Of a stretch of DNA of 64,000 nt, positions 24,521 to 33,218 are shown piece by piece. The notes beneath the pieces are model-generated. The model saw nothing but the letters and a program-made list of their open reading frames with translations, did no database searches and had not been told where the DNA came from. Location of the stretch: assembly GCA_021732975.1 (NCBI GenBank), contig JAKFWC010000003.1, positions 1-64,000 of the forward strand. The letters run 5' to 3'. This DNA is from Planctomycetaceae bacterium. GTDB lineage: Bacteria; Planctomycetota; Planctomycetia; Planctomycetales; Planctomycetaceae. Numbering within the stretch: the first letter of the stretch is position 1; each line of letters starts with the position of its first letter. The position numbers and the translations under genes are program-made.

Positions 24521-26758
24521 TCATTCCTGGCCGGTGGCTTGATACAACGGCAGGAAACGATAGTACACTTCCAGCGACATCACACAGAGCGTCGTCGAGT
24601 ACAATCGCCCGCCGACGCTGCCCCACGGGCCCACCGGATCCCAACTCCCGGCGAATTCACCACCGGGGCGTTGCAGCCGCACGAGTTGATCGCGCAATGC
24701 CGCGTTCCATCGTTCCCACGGTTCGCCGCCGTATTGGAACATTGCCAGCGTGCCGTAGTACCAATAATATTCGTCCGGAGCCGACAGGCGCGGCAGGTGC
24801 TGTTGGAGATAGTCCGTCGCTTCCACGCTCGCTGCATTGGAACGCCGCAGACCGGAGATCTGCTTGCAGAACAGGGCCTCCGCGGTCATTCCGGGCGAGG
24901 GTGAATCTTCGAGTTTGTAACCGGCAAGACCGCCTTGAGCGCCACGGCTGCGGTCGCGCAGGAAGGTGATCATTCCCGTCTTCGCTTTGGATGAGACTTC
25001 AATTCCCGTGAGTTCGGCACTCTTGAGCGCCATCATTTGCCAGCCGAACATGCTCATGTCGCTGGCCGAGGCCCCGACGCGGTAACGCCAGCCACCGTCG
25101 GCGTTCTGCGACTGGGTGATGTAATACACTCCCTTGGCGACCGCTTCCCGTAATTCCGGGAATTGACCAGGATCGTTTTGCATTCCCAGCGCTTCCGCCA
25201 ACGCATATGTAGCGATCGCATGACAGTACATCTGGTCGTAATAGCGTGCCTTGCCGCCGAGATATCCGTCCACGCGCTGCGACTCGATCAACCAGCGAAT
25301 CGCACGGTCGACGGTGCGGGCGTAGTTGCCTTCTTCGTGGGTGTAACCTGCTCCCAGGAAAGAGAGGATGACCAAGCCGGTAATGCCGGTATCGGTATCG
25401 ATGCCCCCGGCGAGTTTGCCGTCTTCAATCTGGCGGACTTCCCGTTGCCCGCCGCCGTATTTGCCGGCATCCCATGAGCCATCTGCTTCTTGAATGTCGC
25501 TGAGCCAGGCCAAGGCTCGTTCGACAGCTCGTTCGGAGGCGGCTGTCCCGCCGTTTTTCAGGGCGATGTCTTTGCGCTTTTCCAGTCGCCGGAGTCGGTA
25601 AGTGGTGGCCGCGGATTGTGGACGGTTGCCGATGCCCCCGTCCTGTTTTGGAGCCAGACGCACGGGGGAGGGCATCGCGTCATCGTTGCCGACGCCGCCG
25701 GTGGTTCGATTGGCCGCTGCCGACAACCGCTCGCGATTCAAGTCGACTTTCGCCGAGGAATTCGCACGGTTGGGTAATCCGGACGAGTTATCGGCGACCG
25801 AGATGGGGCCGCGCGACCCGGACCGCTGAAAGCGGGATCCATTTGACGGAGTGCCGCCCGCGGTGGCTTCCGTGGGAGGTGTTCCCCCGGCGGGTTGATC
25901 TTCGATCGGCGTGGCCCCCGGGCTGGCTTTGCGGGCGATCATATCGCCGACCGAACCAACCGGCCGCGGCAATGTCGGGGCGGCGTCATCGACCTCCAGC
26001 GGGATGGCGAACGCGGAATCGTCCACTTTGGTGGCATTCCGCATCGCCCCGCCCGTTTGAGGGGGTGGTTCCAGGGTGTCTCTGGCGGCAAGATTCGCGC
26101 GGGCATCGGGCGACATGCGGCCTTTATTCCCGGCGCTGCTGCGCGGTTCGGGACGTGATTCGGTAGCGACCGGTTCTGAAACCGCCGCCATTGCCGGAGC
26201 CGCGGATGACGAATTCGGCACGGGTGTGGTGATGGTCGTTTGATCGGGGGCCGGGACGGTTGGCTCGACCGCGGTGGCAAAGGCAGGGGCGACTGGCAGG
26301 TTGCGCGGTGCCGGCATCGACATGAGCGGCAACGGTTCTTCGAGCGCGGGATCAGCCGATGATCGCTCGGTCCGGGTCAGCCGGGCCGCGGGTGAGGCTG
26401 ATGGGACGGAGAGAACAGGGGTATTTCCCGCTTCCTGCCGCGTGATCTCGCCATCGGCTTCACTCACAATGTGCGTGATTGTCATTGGAGGGGGATCGCC
26501 CGACACCGCTTCCGGCAGCGGATTTGAGATCACCACCGTCGCCCACCCGAGGCCGATGCAGATGTGGACCAGCATCGAGAGGATGAACGATTTCGTCATC
26601 GCATTGTGATCACCCCAGCGGGTAGCCAGCATGATGATCATCTGTGCAAAGACGAAGAGCGTGCAGCCAACCAGGGTGCCACGGAGGACCATTTCCGCTG
26701 TGGAAGCGTTGGGCCCGCCGGTGAGCGTTTCCATGAGGTAATACAGCCAGGCCATCAT
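24521..26758 (-). CDS. Membrane protein with Ser/Pro-rich linker and prenyltransferase/squalene-cyclase repeats
   Basis: The 745 residues have three parts. Residues 1-85 hold about two membrane helices (STAEMVLRGTLVGCTLFVFA and SFILSMLVHICIGLGWATVV). A ~320-residue Pro/Ala/Thr-rich linker is probably extracytoplasmic. The C-terminal ~330 residues form an alpha/alpha barrel of the prenyltransferase/squalene-oxidase repeat type (ALAWLSDIQEADGSWDAG, AIRWLIESQRVDGYLG, GVYYITQSQNADGGWRYR). The catalytic DxDD of true cyclases is not seen. The start TGATG overlaps the exbD stop, so it is coupled to that gene. It may be a structural or binding barrel rather than an enzyme. Confidence 0.85.
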   Translation of the reverse strand: MMAWLYYLMETLTGGPNASTAEMVLRGTLVGCTLFVFAQMIIMLATRWGDHNAMTKSFILSMLVHICIGLGWATVVISNPLPEAVSGDPPPMTITHIVSEADGEITRQEAGNTPVLSVPSASPAARLTRTERSSADPALEEPLPLMSMPAPRNLPVAPAFATAVEPTVPAPDQTTITTPVPNSSSAAPAMAAVSEPVATESRPEPRSSAGNKGRMSPDARANLAARDTLEPPPQTGGAMRNATKVDDSAFAIPLEVDDAAPTLPRPVGSVGDMIARKASPGATPIEDQPAGGTPPTEATAGGTPSNGSRFQRSGSRGPISVADNSSGLPNRANSSAKVDLNRERLSAAANRTTGGVGNDDAMPSPVRLAPKQDGGIGNRPQSAATTYRLRRLEKRKDIALKNGGTAASERAVERALAWLSDIQEADGSWDAGKYGGGQREVRQIEDGKLAGGIDTDTGITGLVILSFLGAGYTHEEGNYARTVDRAIRWLIESQRVDGYLGGKARYYDQMYCHAIATYALAEALGMQNDPGQFPELREAVAKGVYYITQSQNADGGWRYRVGASASDMSMFGWQMMALKSAELTGIEVSSKAKTGMITFLRDRSRGAQGGLAGYKLEDSPSPGMTAEALFCKQISGLRRSNAASVEATDYLQQHLPRLSAPDEYYWYYGTLAMFQYGGEPWERWNAALRDQLVRLQRPGGEFAGSWDPVGPWGSVGGRLYSTTLCVMSLEVYYRFLPLYQATGQE

Positions 26759-27177
26759 CAGGGAGTGGCTCCCGTCAGACGGTTGGCGAGCGACACGTTG
26801 CGGATGCCGGCGAGGCGACACGCAGACAATACATCCATTACCGGCTGGTATTTGCCGTCACCGTCGGCTCGAACGACGACGGCCTGACCCGGGAAGCGTT
26901 CTCGGGCAGACTTCAGCAACGCCGCCAACTCCTGGTTGTTAACGCTCTGCCCCTTGATCTGAAGCGCCCCGTTTGCCAGTACGTTGACCACGATTTCATC
27001 CGGCTGACCGCTCAGCGCCGTCGCGGCGGAAACCGTCGGTAATTTGACATCGTATTGCCGCTCTTCCTGAATGAATTGCGTGCTGATCATGAAAAAGATG
27101 ATCAAATTCAGCACGACATCCAGCATCGATGTCAGATTGATGCTGGGTTCTTCGAGCGGCAAGGTCTTCAACGGCAC
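26758..27177 (-). CDS. exbD: ExbD/TolR-family biopolymer transport protein
   Basis: A 139-residue protein with one N-terminal membrane helix (about residues 17-35, TSMLDVVLNLIIFFMISTQF) containing the proton-relay Asp. A periplasmic domain with PDEIVVNVLANGALQIKG and RFPGQAVVVRADGDGKYQ follows. GTG 27177 is preceded by AAGGAG at 8 bp. No ExbB/MotA partner is adjacent, which is unusual. Instead the gene is overlapped by the barrel-repeat membrane protein. Whether it energises an outer-membrane process with a distant ExbB is open. Confidence 0.9.
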   Translation of the reverse strand: MPLKTLPLEEPSINLTSMLDVVLNLIIFFMISTQFIQEERQYDVKLPTVSAATALSGQPDEIVVNVLANGALQIKGQSVNNQELAALLKSARERFPGQAVVVRADGDGKYQPVMDVLSACRLAGIRNVSLANRLTGATP

Positions 27178-27368
27178 AGCGTCGCTCCTTCAAGCCGGCG
27201 AGTCGGCGGTCCGTCGGCCTCCTGCGAACCACTATCTTAGCAGATCGACGGGAAAACTCGATCCCCTGATGCCTTCCTGTCATTCCTTTCCAGAGGAAGC
27301 CATCTTGACAACACCCCAATGGCAGTTCTTGCCGATCCGGAATCTCTTTCCAAAATCCGGATTACTGC

Positions 27369-27446
27369 ATCCCGGCTGCTTCCTGGCAGCCGGGATGCTC
27401 GCGGAGTGCTTCCAGCAACCCGGCTGTAAAGAAGCAGCCGGGTTGC
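27369..27446. repeat. Two related palindromes with CCCGGCTG arms
   Basis: ATCCCGGCTG-CTTCCTGG-CAGCCGGGAT, then CAACCCGGCTG-TAAAGAAG-CAGCCGGGTTG 20 bp later, in the divergent 340-bp spacer between exbD and the SUI1 gene. The rest of the spacer shows nothing recognisable. Confidence 0.75.
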
Positions 27447-27517
27447 GGCGAACGAGGACACGACTCAAAATCGCCGAGCATTGAACTGCGAATGCCCAGT
27501 GGGTTAAAACGCACCGC

Positions 27518-27862
27518 ATGACACGCCTGTTTGCCGGCACCGCTTTCGATAAACTCCCGACGTGTGAACGTTGCGGGTTATTGGAAGCGGAGTGCACGTG
27601 CCCCCCGCCGGCGCGAGAGCTGACACCGCCGGAGAAACAAACCGCGCGGATTGCCGTCGAGAAGCGGCCCAAAGGCAAAGTCGCCACCGTCATCCGCGGC
27701 CTCAAAGCCGACGCCAACGATCTCCCCGCCCTGTTGACGCAGCTCAAAACCACCTGCGGCGCCGGCGGCACGATCGACGGCGATCTCCTCGAAATCCAGG
27801 GCGATCACGCGGACCGCGTCGCGAAAGTGCTGGCAAAACTCGGCTACAAATTCCCGCGTTAG
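27518..27862 (+). CDS. yciH: SUI1/YciH-family translation initiation factor
   Basis: The C-terminal ~65 residues are an eIF1/SUI1 fold: GKVATVIRGLKADANDLPAL near residue 53, then LLTQLKTTCGAGGTIDGDLLEIQGDHADRV-type sequence. The N-terminal ~40 residues carry two Cys pairs (CERCGLLEAECTCPPP) that could form a small zinc site, as in some bacterial YciH proteins. The family affects start-site fidelity on the small ribosomal subunit. It is a stand-alone gene. Confidence 0.92.
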   Translation: MTRLFAGTAFDKLPTCERCGLLEAECTCPPPARELTPPEKQTARIAVEKRPKGKVATVIRGLKADANDLPALLTQLKTTCGAGGTIDGDLLEIQGDHADRVAKVLAKLGYKFPR

Positions 27863-27888
27863 CTGCCGGTTGAAGTCTTCGATGCGAT

Positions 27889-27963
27889 GTGCCACGGCCG
27901 ACACGGCCGTGCGAAGTGGCAAACGGCTGCCAGATCGCACGGCCGACACGGCCGTGGCACACA
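27889..27963. repeat. Palindromic repeat, family C, copy 2
   Basis: GTGCCACGGCCGACACGGCC-GTGCGAAGTGGC and its inverse, ending GCCGTGGCAC. It shares the GTGCGAAGTGGCAAA inner stretch with copy 1. It lies 26 bp after the SUI1 gene. Confidence 0.85.
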
Positions 27964-28182
27964 ATCGATCCACAGGCTGTTAAGGCTTTGATTCTCACAT
28001 TTGACAATCTGTCCCCCTACCGCTCACGCGACGAACTCCGCTCGTCAGAACGGTGTCTCCCGGCTAGAATTTACCAGTTCTGGCAACATTGAAGCCTGGC
28101 AAATTGTGCATCCTGGGGTGATGATTCCGGCCGCGTTGATCCAACCTGACCGTGAATCGAATTTGGGACGGAGTGGGACGGC

Positions 28183-29880
28183 ATGACGGACGAACCGAAA
28201 CCGAGCAAGATCGAAGGCATCAAGGAAGTCAGCCGCCAACTCCGTGGCACCATCGCCGACGAACTCCACAGCGATTCCATCTGCTTCGCCGACGACACCG
28301 AACAACTCCTCAAAATGCATGGCATCTACCAGCAGGATGACCGCGATCATCGCAAGGACAAAAATGCCGACGGTACGCCGAAGGGCAAGCAGTTCATCTG
28401 CATGGTCCGCACCCGCATTCCCGGCGGCAAAGTCACGGCGAAACAGTTTCTCGATCATCTCGATCTCTGCGAGCAGTACGGTAACGGCACCCTGCGGATC
28501 ACCACGCGGCAAGGCTTCCAGTTGCATGGCGTGATCAAGACCAATCTCAAAGCCGCCATCGCGGGAATCAACCAGACCTTGCTCACGACGCTGGCGGCGT
28601 GCGGTGATGTGAATCGCAACGTCATGTGCTGCCCGGCGCCGTTCAAGAACAACCCCGTTCATACCGAGATGCAGGCGACCGCCGACCGATTGGCGGCCCA
28701 TTTCAAGCCGAAAACATCGGCCTATCATGAAATCTGGTTGACCGACGAAAACGGCGAAAAGACCAACGCCACGGAATGGCAACCGGTTGAAGAGCCGGTC
28801 TATGGCACGCACTATCTGCCGCGCAAGTTCAAGATGGCGGTCGCGCTGCCGGAGGACAACTGCGTCGATCTCTACACGAACGACATGGGATTTCTTGCTG
28901 TCGTGCAAGATGGGAAAATCGTCGGGTACAACGTTCTCGTCGGTGGCGGAATGGGGCTAACGCCGTCTGCGGAGAAGACGTTCGTCGCGCTCGCGCATCG
29001 CATGACCTTCATCACACCTGAGCAACTGATCCCCGTTGCGGAAGCAGTCGTGAAAGTGCAGCGCGATTACGGGAATCGCTCCGACCGCAAGATCGCCCGG
29101 TTGAAGTACCTCATCCACAACTGGGGTCTGCCGAAGTTCAAAGCGACCGTCGAAGAATACTGCGGCCTCCAACTGCCGGAACCGCATCCCGCCGATGTGA
29201 CCGATGTCGATGATCACATCGGCTGGCACGAACAGGGCGACGGCAAGTGGTTCCTCGGCATCAACATTGAGAACGGCCGCATCAAGGACGAAGGCCCGCT
29301 GCGGATCAAAACCGGTCTCCGGACGCTGCTCAAAAAGTTCCCGCTCGACACCCGCCTGACGGCACTCCAGGGCGTGATCCTCTGCGATGTCCGGCCGGAA
29401 GACCGCGCCGCGATCGATGCGATACTCGTCGAACACGGCATCAAACCCGTGGGCGAATTGTCGCTGCTGCGGCGGTACTCCATCGCCTGCCCGGCGTTCC
29501 CCACCTGCGGACTCGCGGTGACGGAATCGGAACGGGCGCTGCCGGGGGTGATCGATCAACTCGAAGTCGAGCTGGCGAAACTCGGATTACCGCAAGAACG
29601 CTTGTCCATTCATATGACCGGCTGCCCGAACGGTTGTGCTCGACCTTACACGCCCGACCTCGGGTTTGTCGGCAAAACTCTCGGCAAGTACACGATTTAC
29701 GTCGGCGGAAACATCCAGGGAACCCGGCTCGGCTTCATCTACAAAGATCTGATTCCGCAGGCCGACCTCGTTCCCGCGCTGCTGCCGCTGCTGCACGACT
29801 ACAAGGCCAACCGTCACGGCAGCGAATCGTTCGGCGACTACTGCACCCGTAAGGGCGCAGAGGCACTCCCGAAGACATAA
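28183..29880 (+). CDS. cysI: Sulfite/nitrite reductase haemoprotein (CysI-like)
   Basis: A 565-residue sirohaem/[4Fe-4S] reductase with two half-domains. The first has YGNGTLRITTRQGFQLHG near residue 100 and DVNRNVMCCPAP near 145. The second has VGEL-SLLRRYSIACPAFPTCGLA with C-x5-C near 435 and the C-x3-C ligand pair in MTGCPNGCARPY near 480. Six-electron reduction of sulfite to sulfide is most likely; ferredoxin-dependent nitrite reductase is the close alternative. No flavoprotein subunit (cysJ) is adjacent, so the electron donor may be a ferredoxin. The 220-bp leader after the family C repeat shows no riboswitch I could identify. Confidence 0.9.
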   Translation: MTDEPKPSKIEGIKEVSRQLRGTIADELHSDSICFADDTEQLLKMHGIYQQDDRDHRKDKNADGTPKGKQFICMVRTRIPGGKVTAKQFLDHLDLCEQYGNGTLRITTRQGFQLHGVIKTNLKAAIAGINQTLLTTLAACGDVNRNVMCCPAPFKNNPVHTEMQATADRLAAHFKPKTSAYHEIWLTDENGEKTNATEWQPVEEPVYGTHYLPRKFKMAVALPEDNCVDLYTNDMGFLAVVQDGKIVGYNVLVGGGMGLTPSAEKTFVALAHRMTFITPEQLIPVAEAVVKVQRDYGNRSDRKIARLKYLIHNWGLPKFKATVEEYCGLQLPEPHPADVTDVDDHIGWHEQGDGKWFLGINIENGRIKDEGPLRIKTGLRTLLKKFPLDTRLTALQGVILCDVRPEDRAAIDAILVEHGIKPVGELSLLRRYSIACPAFPTCGLAVTESERALPGVIDQLEVELAKLGLPQERLSIHMTGCPNGCARPYTPDLGFVGKTLGKYTIYVGGNIQGTRLGFIYKDLIPQADLVPALLPLLHDYKANRHGSESFGDYCTRKGAEALPKT

Positions 29881-30233
29881 CATCTCAATGTCGGAATGCC
29901 TGGTCTTCGAGACGCGCCACATCAGGTGGCCGCGGTCCGGCTCAGCACGTCATGAGAACGCGGCCTTGCTTTGAGCTGAATTGCTCCGGGTGGTGTCCGA
30001 AAAAGCTCTAAAAACGTCAGACTCTCGGTCAATCAACACGGATTTGCCAATAATTTCGCGTGATTTCTCGTTTTTGAGAGACATCATCGCAGAACGTGTC
30101 TTTACGACCACTGTGGTGACCGGTATTGTAACAGCCGTTCTTGATGGGAATTCTTCCCATTTGCGGGCCTTCGTCACACCGTTTTCTCATTCGTCTTGTG
30201 TTCTGAATCGTCCATTTTGTGGAGGTGTCGCCC
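29881..30233. other. Long leader region of the DUF1559 gene
   Basis: A 353-bp spacer with lower GC and no convincing coding frame. It contains the perfect palindrome at 30144-30160 and the shorter ACCACTGTGGT at about 30108. Promoters were not assigned. Confidence 0.4.
30144..30160. promoter_or_regulatory. Candidate operator upstream of the DUF1559 gene
   Basis: A perfect 7-3-7 palindrome ATGGGAA-TTC-TTCCCAT, 73 bp before the DUF1559 start. It is not one of the dispersed repeat families. A regulator-binding role is inferred. Confidence 0.3.
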
Positions 30234-31226
30234 ATGTCATCGATTCGTGCCTCGTCGCGCCGACCCGGTTTCACGCTCATTGAACTGCTGGTGGTGATTG
30301 CGATCATTGCCATCCTCATCGCTCTGCTGTTACCCGCCGTACAGCAAGCCCGCGAAGCCGCCCGCCGGACTCAGTGCCGGAACAATCTGAAACAGTTGGG
30401 TCTGGCTCTTCATAATTATCACGACCAATTCAATCAGTTCCCGATCAACTACTCGACGAGTTTCACACTCGACAATATTACTTTGTCCTGGATGCTCACG
30501 ATCCTTCCCCAGATTGATCAGTCGCCGCTGTTCAATCAGATCAATTTCAACAACGGGCTGAACAATGATCCCCGGTCTCCTAACCCTGCCGGCACTACCA
30601 TCGCTAATCCCAGCAATGGGTGGGTTGCCCAGCGGGTGATCCCGGCTTATCGCTGTCCGTCGGATACGAGTGAAAACCTCATGAGTGGTCGCGCGAACTA
30701 CGGGGGAACCTGGGCCGTCAACAGCTACAAAGGCGTCGCCGGTGCGAACTGGGCGTGGGGCAACTGGGTGTCCCCGGCCAAGTTCAACAGCACCCGCTGG
30801 GGTATCTCGAACAACGGGTTGGATCGCGGCAACGGACTGTTCTTCCGCGGCAATGCATTTGCCTATACCAATAACTTCTCTAAAATCACTGACGGAACCA
30901 GTAACACATTTGCCGTCGGCGAAGCGGTGCCGAAGTATTGTATCCACACGTGGTTCTGGTGGTTTAACGGGGTCACGGCAACCACTTCCATTCCATTGAA
31001 TGCTCCCGCGATTTGCAACACTACTCCTGGGATGAGCAAGGATCAGCTTCTCGTGCTCTGCGCGGGTGACTGGCCCAACAACTACTCGTTCTACAGTCAG
31101 CACACGGGAGGCGGGCATTTCCTCATGGGTGATGGTGCAGTCAAGTTTGTCAGCGACAACATCGACCTGAATCTGTACCGCAGTCTCGGTACGCTCGATG
31201 GCGGGGAGACCGTGGGCGATTTCTGA
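30234..31226 (+). CDS. DUF1559 prepilin-like protein
   Basis: A type IV-like prepilin signal opens the protein: [20 protein letters not shown] near residue 9, followed by [20 protein letters not shown]. The DUF1559 body ends in the H-x9-DG feature ([20 protein letters not shown]). ATG 30234 is chosen because GGAGGTG lies 7 bp before it; a GTG at 30219 is in frame but lies within the leader. These proteins are highly expanded in planctomycetes and are probably exported pseudopilin-like surface proteins. The partner lipoprotein follows at 31322. Confidence 0.95.
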   Translation: MSSIRASSRRPGFTLIELLVVIAIIAILIALLLPAVQQAREAARRTQCRNNLKQLGLALHNYHDQFNQFPINYSTSFTLDNITLSWMLTILPQIDQSPLFNQINFNNGLNNDPRSPNPAGTTIANPSNGWVAQRVIPAYRCPSDTSENLMSGRANYGGTWAVNSYKGVAGANWAWGNWVSPAKFNSTRWGISNNGLDRGNGLFFRGNAFAYTNNFSKITDGTSNTFAVGEAVPKYCIHTWFWWFNGVTATTSIPLNAPAICNTTPGMSKDQLLVLCAGDWPNNYSFYSQHTGGGHFLMGDGAVKFVSDNIDLNLYRSLGTLDGGETVGDF

Positions 31227-31321
31227 TCTCCGAGAGCCGGAGGCGGTTCGCCCTCTGCACGCCGCTTCCGACGAGCCGTGTTGACGACTGGTTTCCTCGC
31301 ATAGTTGTCCTGGAGATGAAG

Positions 31322-31753
31322 ATGGTTCGCTCGATGTGCGCAGTCCTCCTGGCCCTTACGCTGACTGGCTGTGGCGGCGGGGGAGGTGGGGGTGCCGGAT
31401 ATACGAAGCTGAAGCTGGCACCGGTTTCCGGAGTCGTCCTGGTGAACGGGACGGCGGTCGAGAAGCCCGTGGTGACATTCTTCCCCGAAAAAGGGGCGTC
31501 CGGCACGGGTGTCGGTGATGAAAAGGGGAACTTCTCGATCCGCACCAATGGTTCCAGGGGGGCTCCCGTAGGGAAATGCAAGGTGACCGTGACCTCCACT
31601 GCGGGTTACGAGATTCCGCCCTCCGATGGAAATGAGATAAAGATCAAGATCAAACCCAAAGTGCCCGCGAAGTATTCCAGCGTCGACACGACGGACTTGA
31701 TTATCGATGTACCGGAAGCGGGGAATCAGGATCTGAAGCTCGAACTGGATTAG
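31322..31753 (+). CDS. Small lipoprotein with carboxypeptidase-regulatory-like beta domain
   Basis: Signal peptide with lipobox LTGC near residue 18, then a Gly run and one beta-sandwich domain of ~110 residues (LAPVSGVVLVNGTAVEKPVV, later GAPVGKCKVTVTS). This is the usual companion of a DUF1559 gene in planctomycetes. GGAG sits 6 bp before ATG 31322, which is preferred to ATG 31316. It is anchored to a membrane by lipid; its function is unknown. Confidence 0.88.
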   Translation: MVRSMCAVLLALTLTGCGGGGGGGAGYTKLKLAPVSGVVLVNGTAVEKPVVTFFPEKGASGTGVGDEKGNFSIRTNGSRGAPVGKCKVTVTSTAGYEIPPSDGNEIKIKIKPKVPAKYSSVDTTDLIIDVPEAGNQDLKLELD

Positions 31754-31890
31754 AGAATTTTGGTCCGGTAAGTCAGCAACACAAGTCGGGCGAGTCGTCT
31801 GATTCGCCCTGCTTGAATTGTCATCCCATTGACCAAGGTGGAAACCAAATCCGTACACCCAGTTTGAATTGACAGTTCGAGGGTGTCCGC

Positions 31891-32391
31891 TTGCATCCCG
31901 TTTTGTTGCCTGACGCCGAGTTACTGAAACAGTGCGAACTGCGGACGGCTCGGCGGCGGGGGCCGGGGGGGCAGCATCGCAACAAGACCGAATCCGCGGT
32001 GATCCTGAAGCATCTCCCCACAGGTGTGGAAGGTCAGGCGGCGGAGCGACGCAGCCAGCCCGACAATGCCCGCAATGCGCTCAAACGGCTACGGTTGAAC
32101 CTCGCGCTGGAAGTTCGTGATTCCGAGTTTCTCGAGACCACCCCCTCCGAACTCTGGCAGAAGCGCTGTCCACAGGGACGGATTGTCGTCAGCCCCGAGC
32201 ATGCGGACTTCGCGCCCCTGCTCGCCGAAGCGCTGGAAGTCGTTCTCGATCACCTCGGCAATCTGCACGCCGCCGCGGACCAATTGGGCTGCACGTTCTC
32301 GCAGCTCATCAAGTTCTTGAAAGACGAACCCCGGGCGTGGCAACTCGTCTGTCAGTGGCGCACGTCACGTGGACTGCCGGCGTTGTCGTAG
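31891..32391 (+). CDS. GGQ-domain release-factor-like protein
   Basis: A 166-residue protein with the peptidyl-tRNA hydrolysis motif GPGGQHRNKTESAV (GGQ at residues 26-28). The codon-recognition domains of RF1/RF2 are absent. After the ~95-residue GGQ domain there is a helical C-terminus (DHLGNLHAAADQLGCTFSQL then LPALS) unlike the basic tail of ArfB. A ribosome-rescue or peptidyl-tRNA hydrolase role is inferred from the GGQ. The start is TTG 31891 behind GAGGGTG. GPGGQ is intact, so it is probably active. Confidence 0.85.
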   Translation: MHPVLLPDAELLKQCELRTARRRGPGGQHRNKTESAVILKHLPTGVEGQAAERRSQPDNARNALKRLRLNLALEVRDSEFLETTPSELWQKRCPQGRIVVSPEHADFAPLLAEALEVVLDHLGNLHAAADQLGCTFSQLIKFLKDEPRAWQLVCQWRTSRGLPALS

Positions 32392-32410
32392 AGGATCGCT
32401 GGGCAGAGAC

Positions 32411-32530
32411 CTAGGGTTAAGGAACCCTGAGCGTCACGACATGTCATATCAGTCGTTCTGTTTACTCCGAAGGAGTTCCGTCACATAGCCCAGGGTCGCC
32501 GCGCTTCGCGGCCACCCTGGGTCGTCGGAC
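32411..32530. repeat. REP-type inverted repeat, left flank of RAYT
   Basis: TTTACTCCGAAGGAGTT followed by CCGTCACATAGCCCAGGGTC and a hairpin of CCCAGGGT with ACCCTGGG. The same ~60-bp phrase recurs in inverse at 33104-33168 on the other side of the transposase. Confidence 0.85.
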
Positions 32531-32590
32531 CGAAAACCGTCCTCTACCCCAACGGGGTTGCGTCATGCCTTCGGCGACAGGCACGGCGAA

Positions 32591-33045
32591 TCAGTCCCAG
32601 ACATAACGCTCATCATATTCCATTCGGTGACATTCGAGTAACTCGCGAAACTCGGCCTTGAAATCCTGCTTCTGGTGATGCGTTGCCTGTCCCGGATGTA
32701 TTGGATGACCTTGGTCGATTGCGACTGGCTGACAGAAAAGGCGCCGTAGTCCGCTTGCCACGCGAAGCTGTTGAACCGTGGCGATTTCGTCTTGATCCAG
32801 ATCGAGGTAACTCGCTTCAGTTCCTTCACCCATTCGGAGAGGGCGATCGTTCGAGATTGACGAGCCAGCATGTGTATGTGGTCTTCGACTCCACCAACAA
32901 TCAGGGGCAGACAATCCAGGGATTTGGATGTTTCGCCCAGTTCAGCGTGCATTTGAGTGTGGATATCGAGATCGTCGAGAAATGGTGCCCGGTCTTTCGT
33001 CGAGAACACGATGTGGACGAGAAGATTAGCGAGCGATTGAGACAT
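32591..33045 (-). pseudogene. REP-associated Y1 transposase (RAYT, IS200-like), frameshifted
   Basis: The reading frame from ATG 33045 gives the HuH motif in GGVEDHIHML (His56, His58) and the nucleophile Tyr116 in VIQYIRDRQ. Shortly after, near 32682, the frame breaks. The conserved end (THHQKQDFKAEFRELLECHR, then EYDERYVWD) continues one frame over to 32591. The junction fits loss of one base after CA, which would restore a standard HH spacing. Both inverted REP flanks survive. It is probably a recent pseudogene; ribosomal frameshifting or a sequencing error are alternatives. Confidence 0.85.
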
Positions 33046-33103
33046 GTCCGGTCTCGTAAATGCGACGGAACCCTTTCAGGGTATGACAACATTGCGAATT
33101 CGT

Positions 33104-33168
33104 ACCCAGGGTAGCCGCGTGGCGCGGCAACCCTGGGCTATGTGACGCAACTCCTTCGGAGTAAAGAC
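33104..33168. repeat. REP-type inverted repeat, right flank of RAYT
   Basis: ACCCAGGGTAGCCGCGTGGC then CAACCCTGGGCTATGTGACG and AACTCCTTCGGAGTAAA: the inverse of the left flank with few mismatches. Confidence 0.85.
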
Positions 33169-33218
33169 AGTCACGAATGCCATCTCGTCGACATGCGATG
33201 GTCACTTCCGCGAGAGTC

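Noticed and set aside
27963-28182. Possible riboswitch in the sulfite reductase leader
   Set aside because: I could not find a conserved SAM, cobalamin or other aptamer core; only scattered short dyads.
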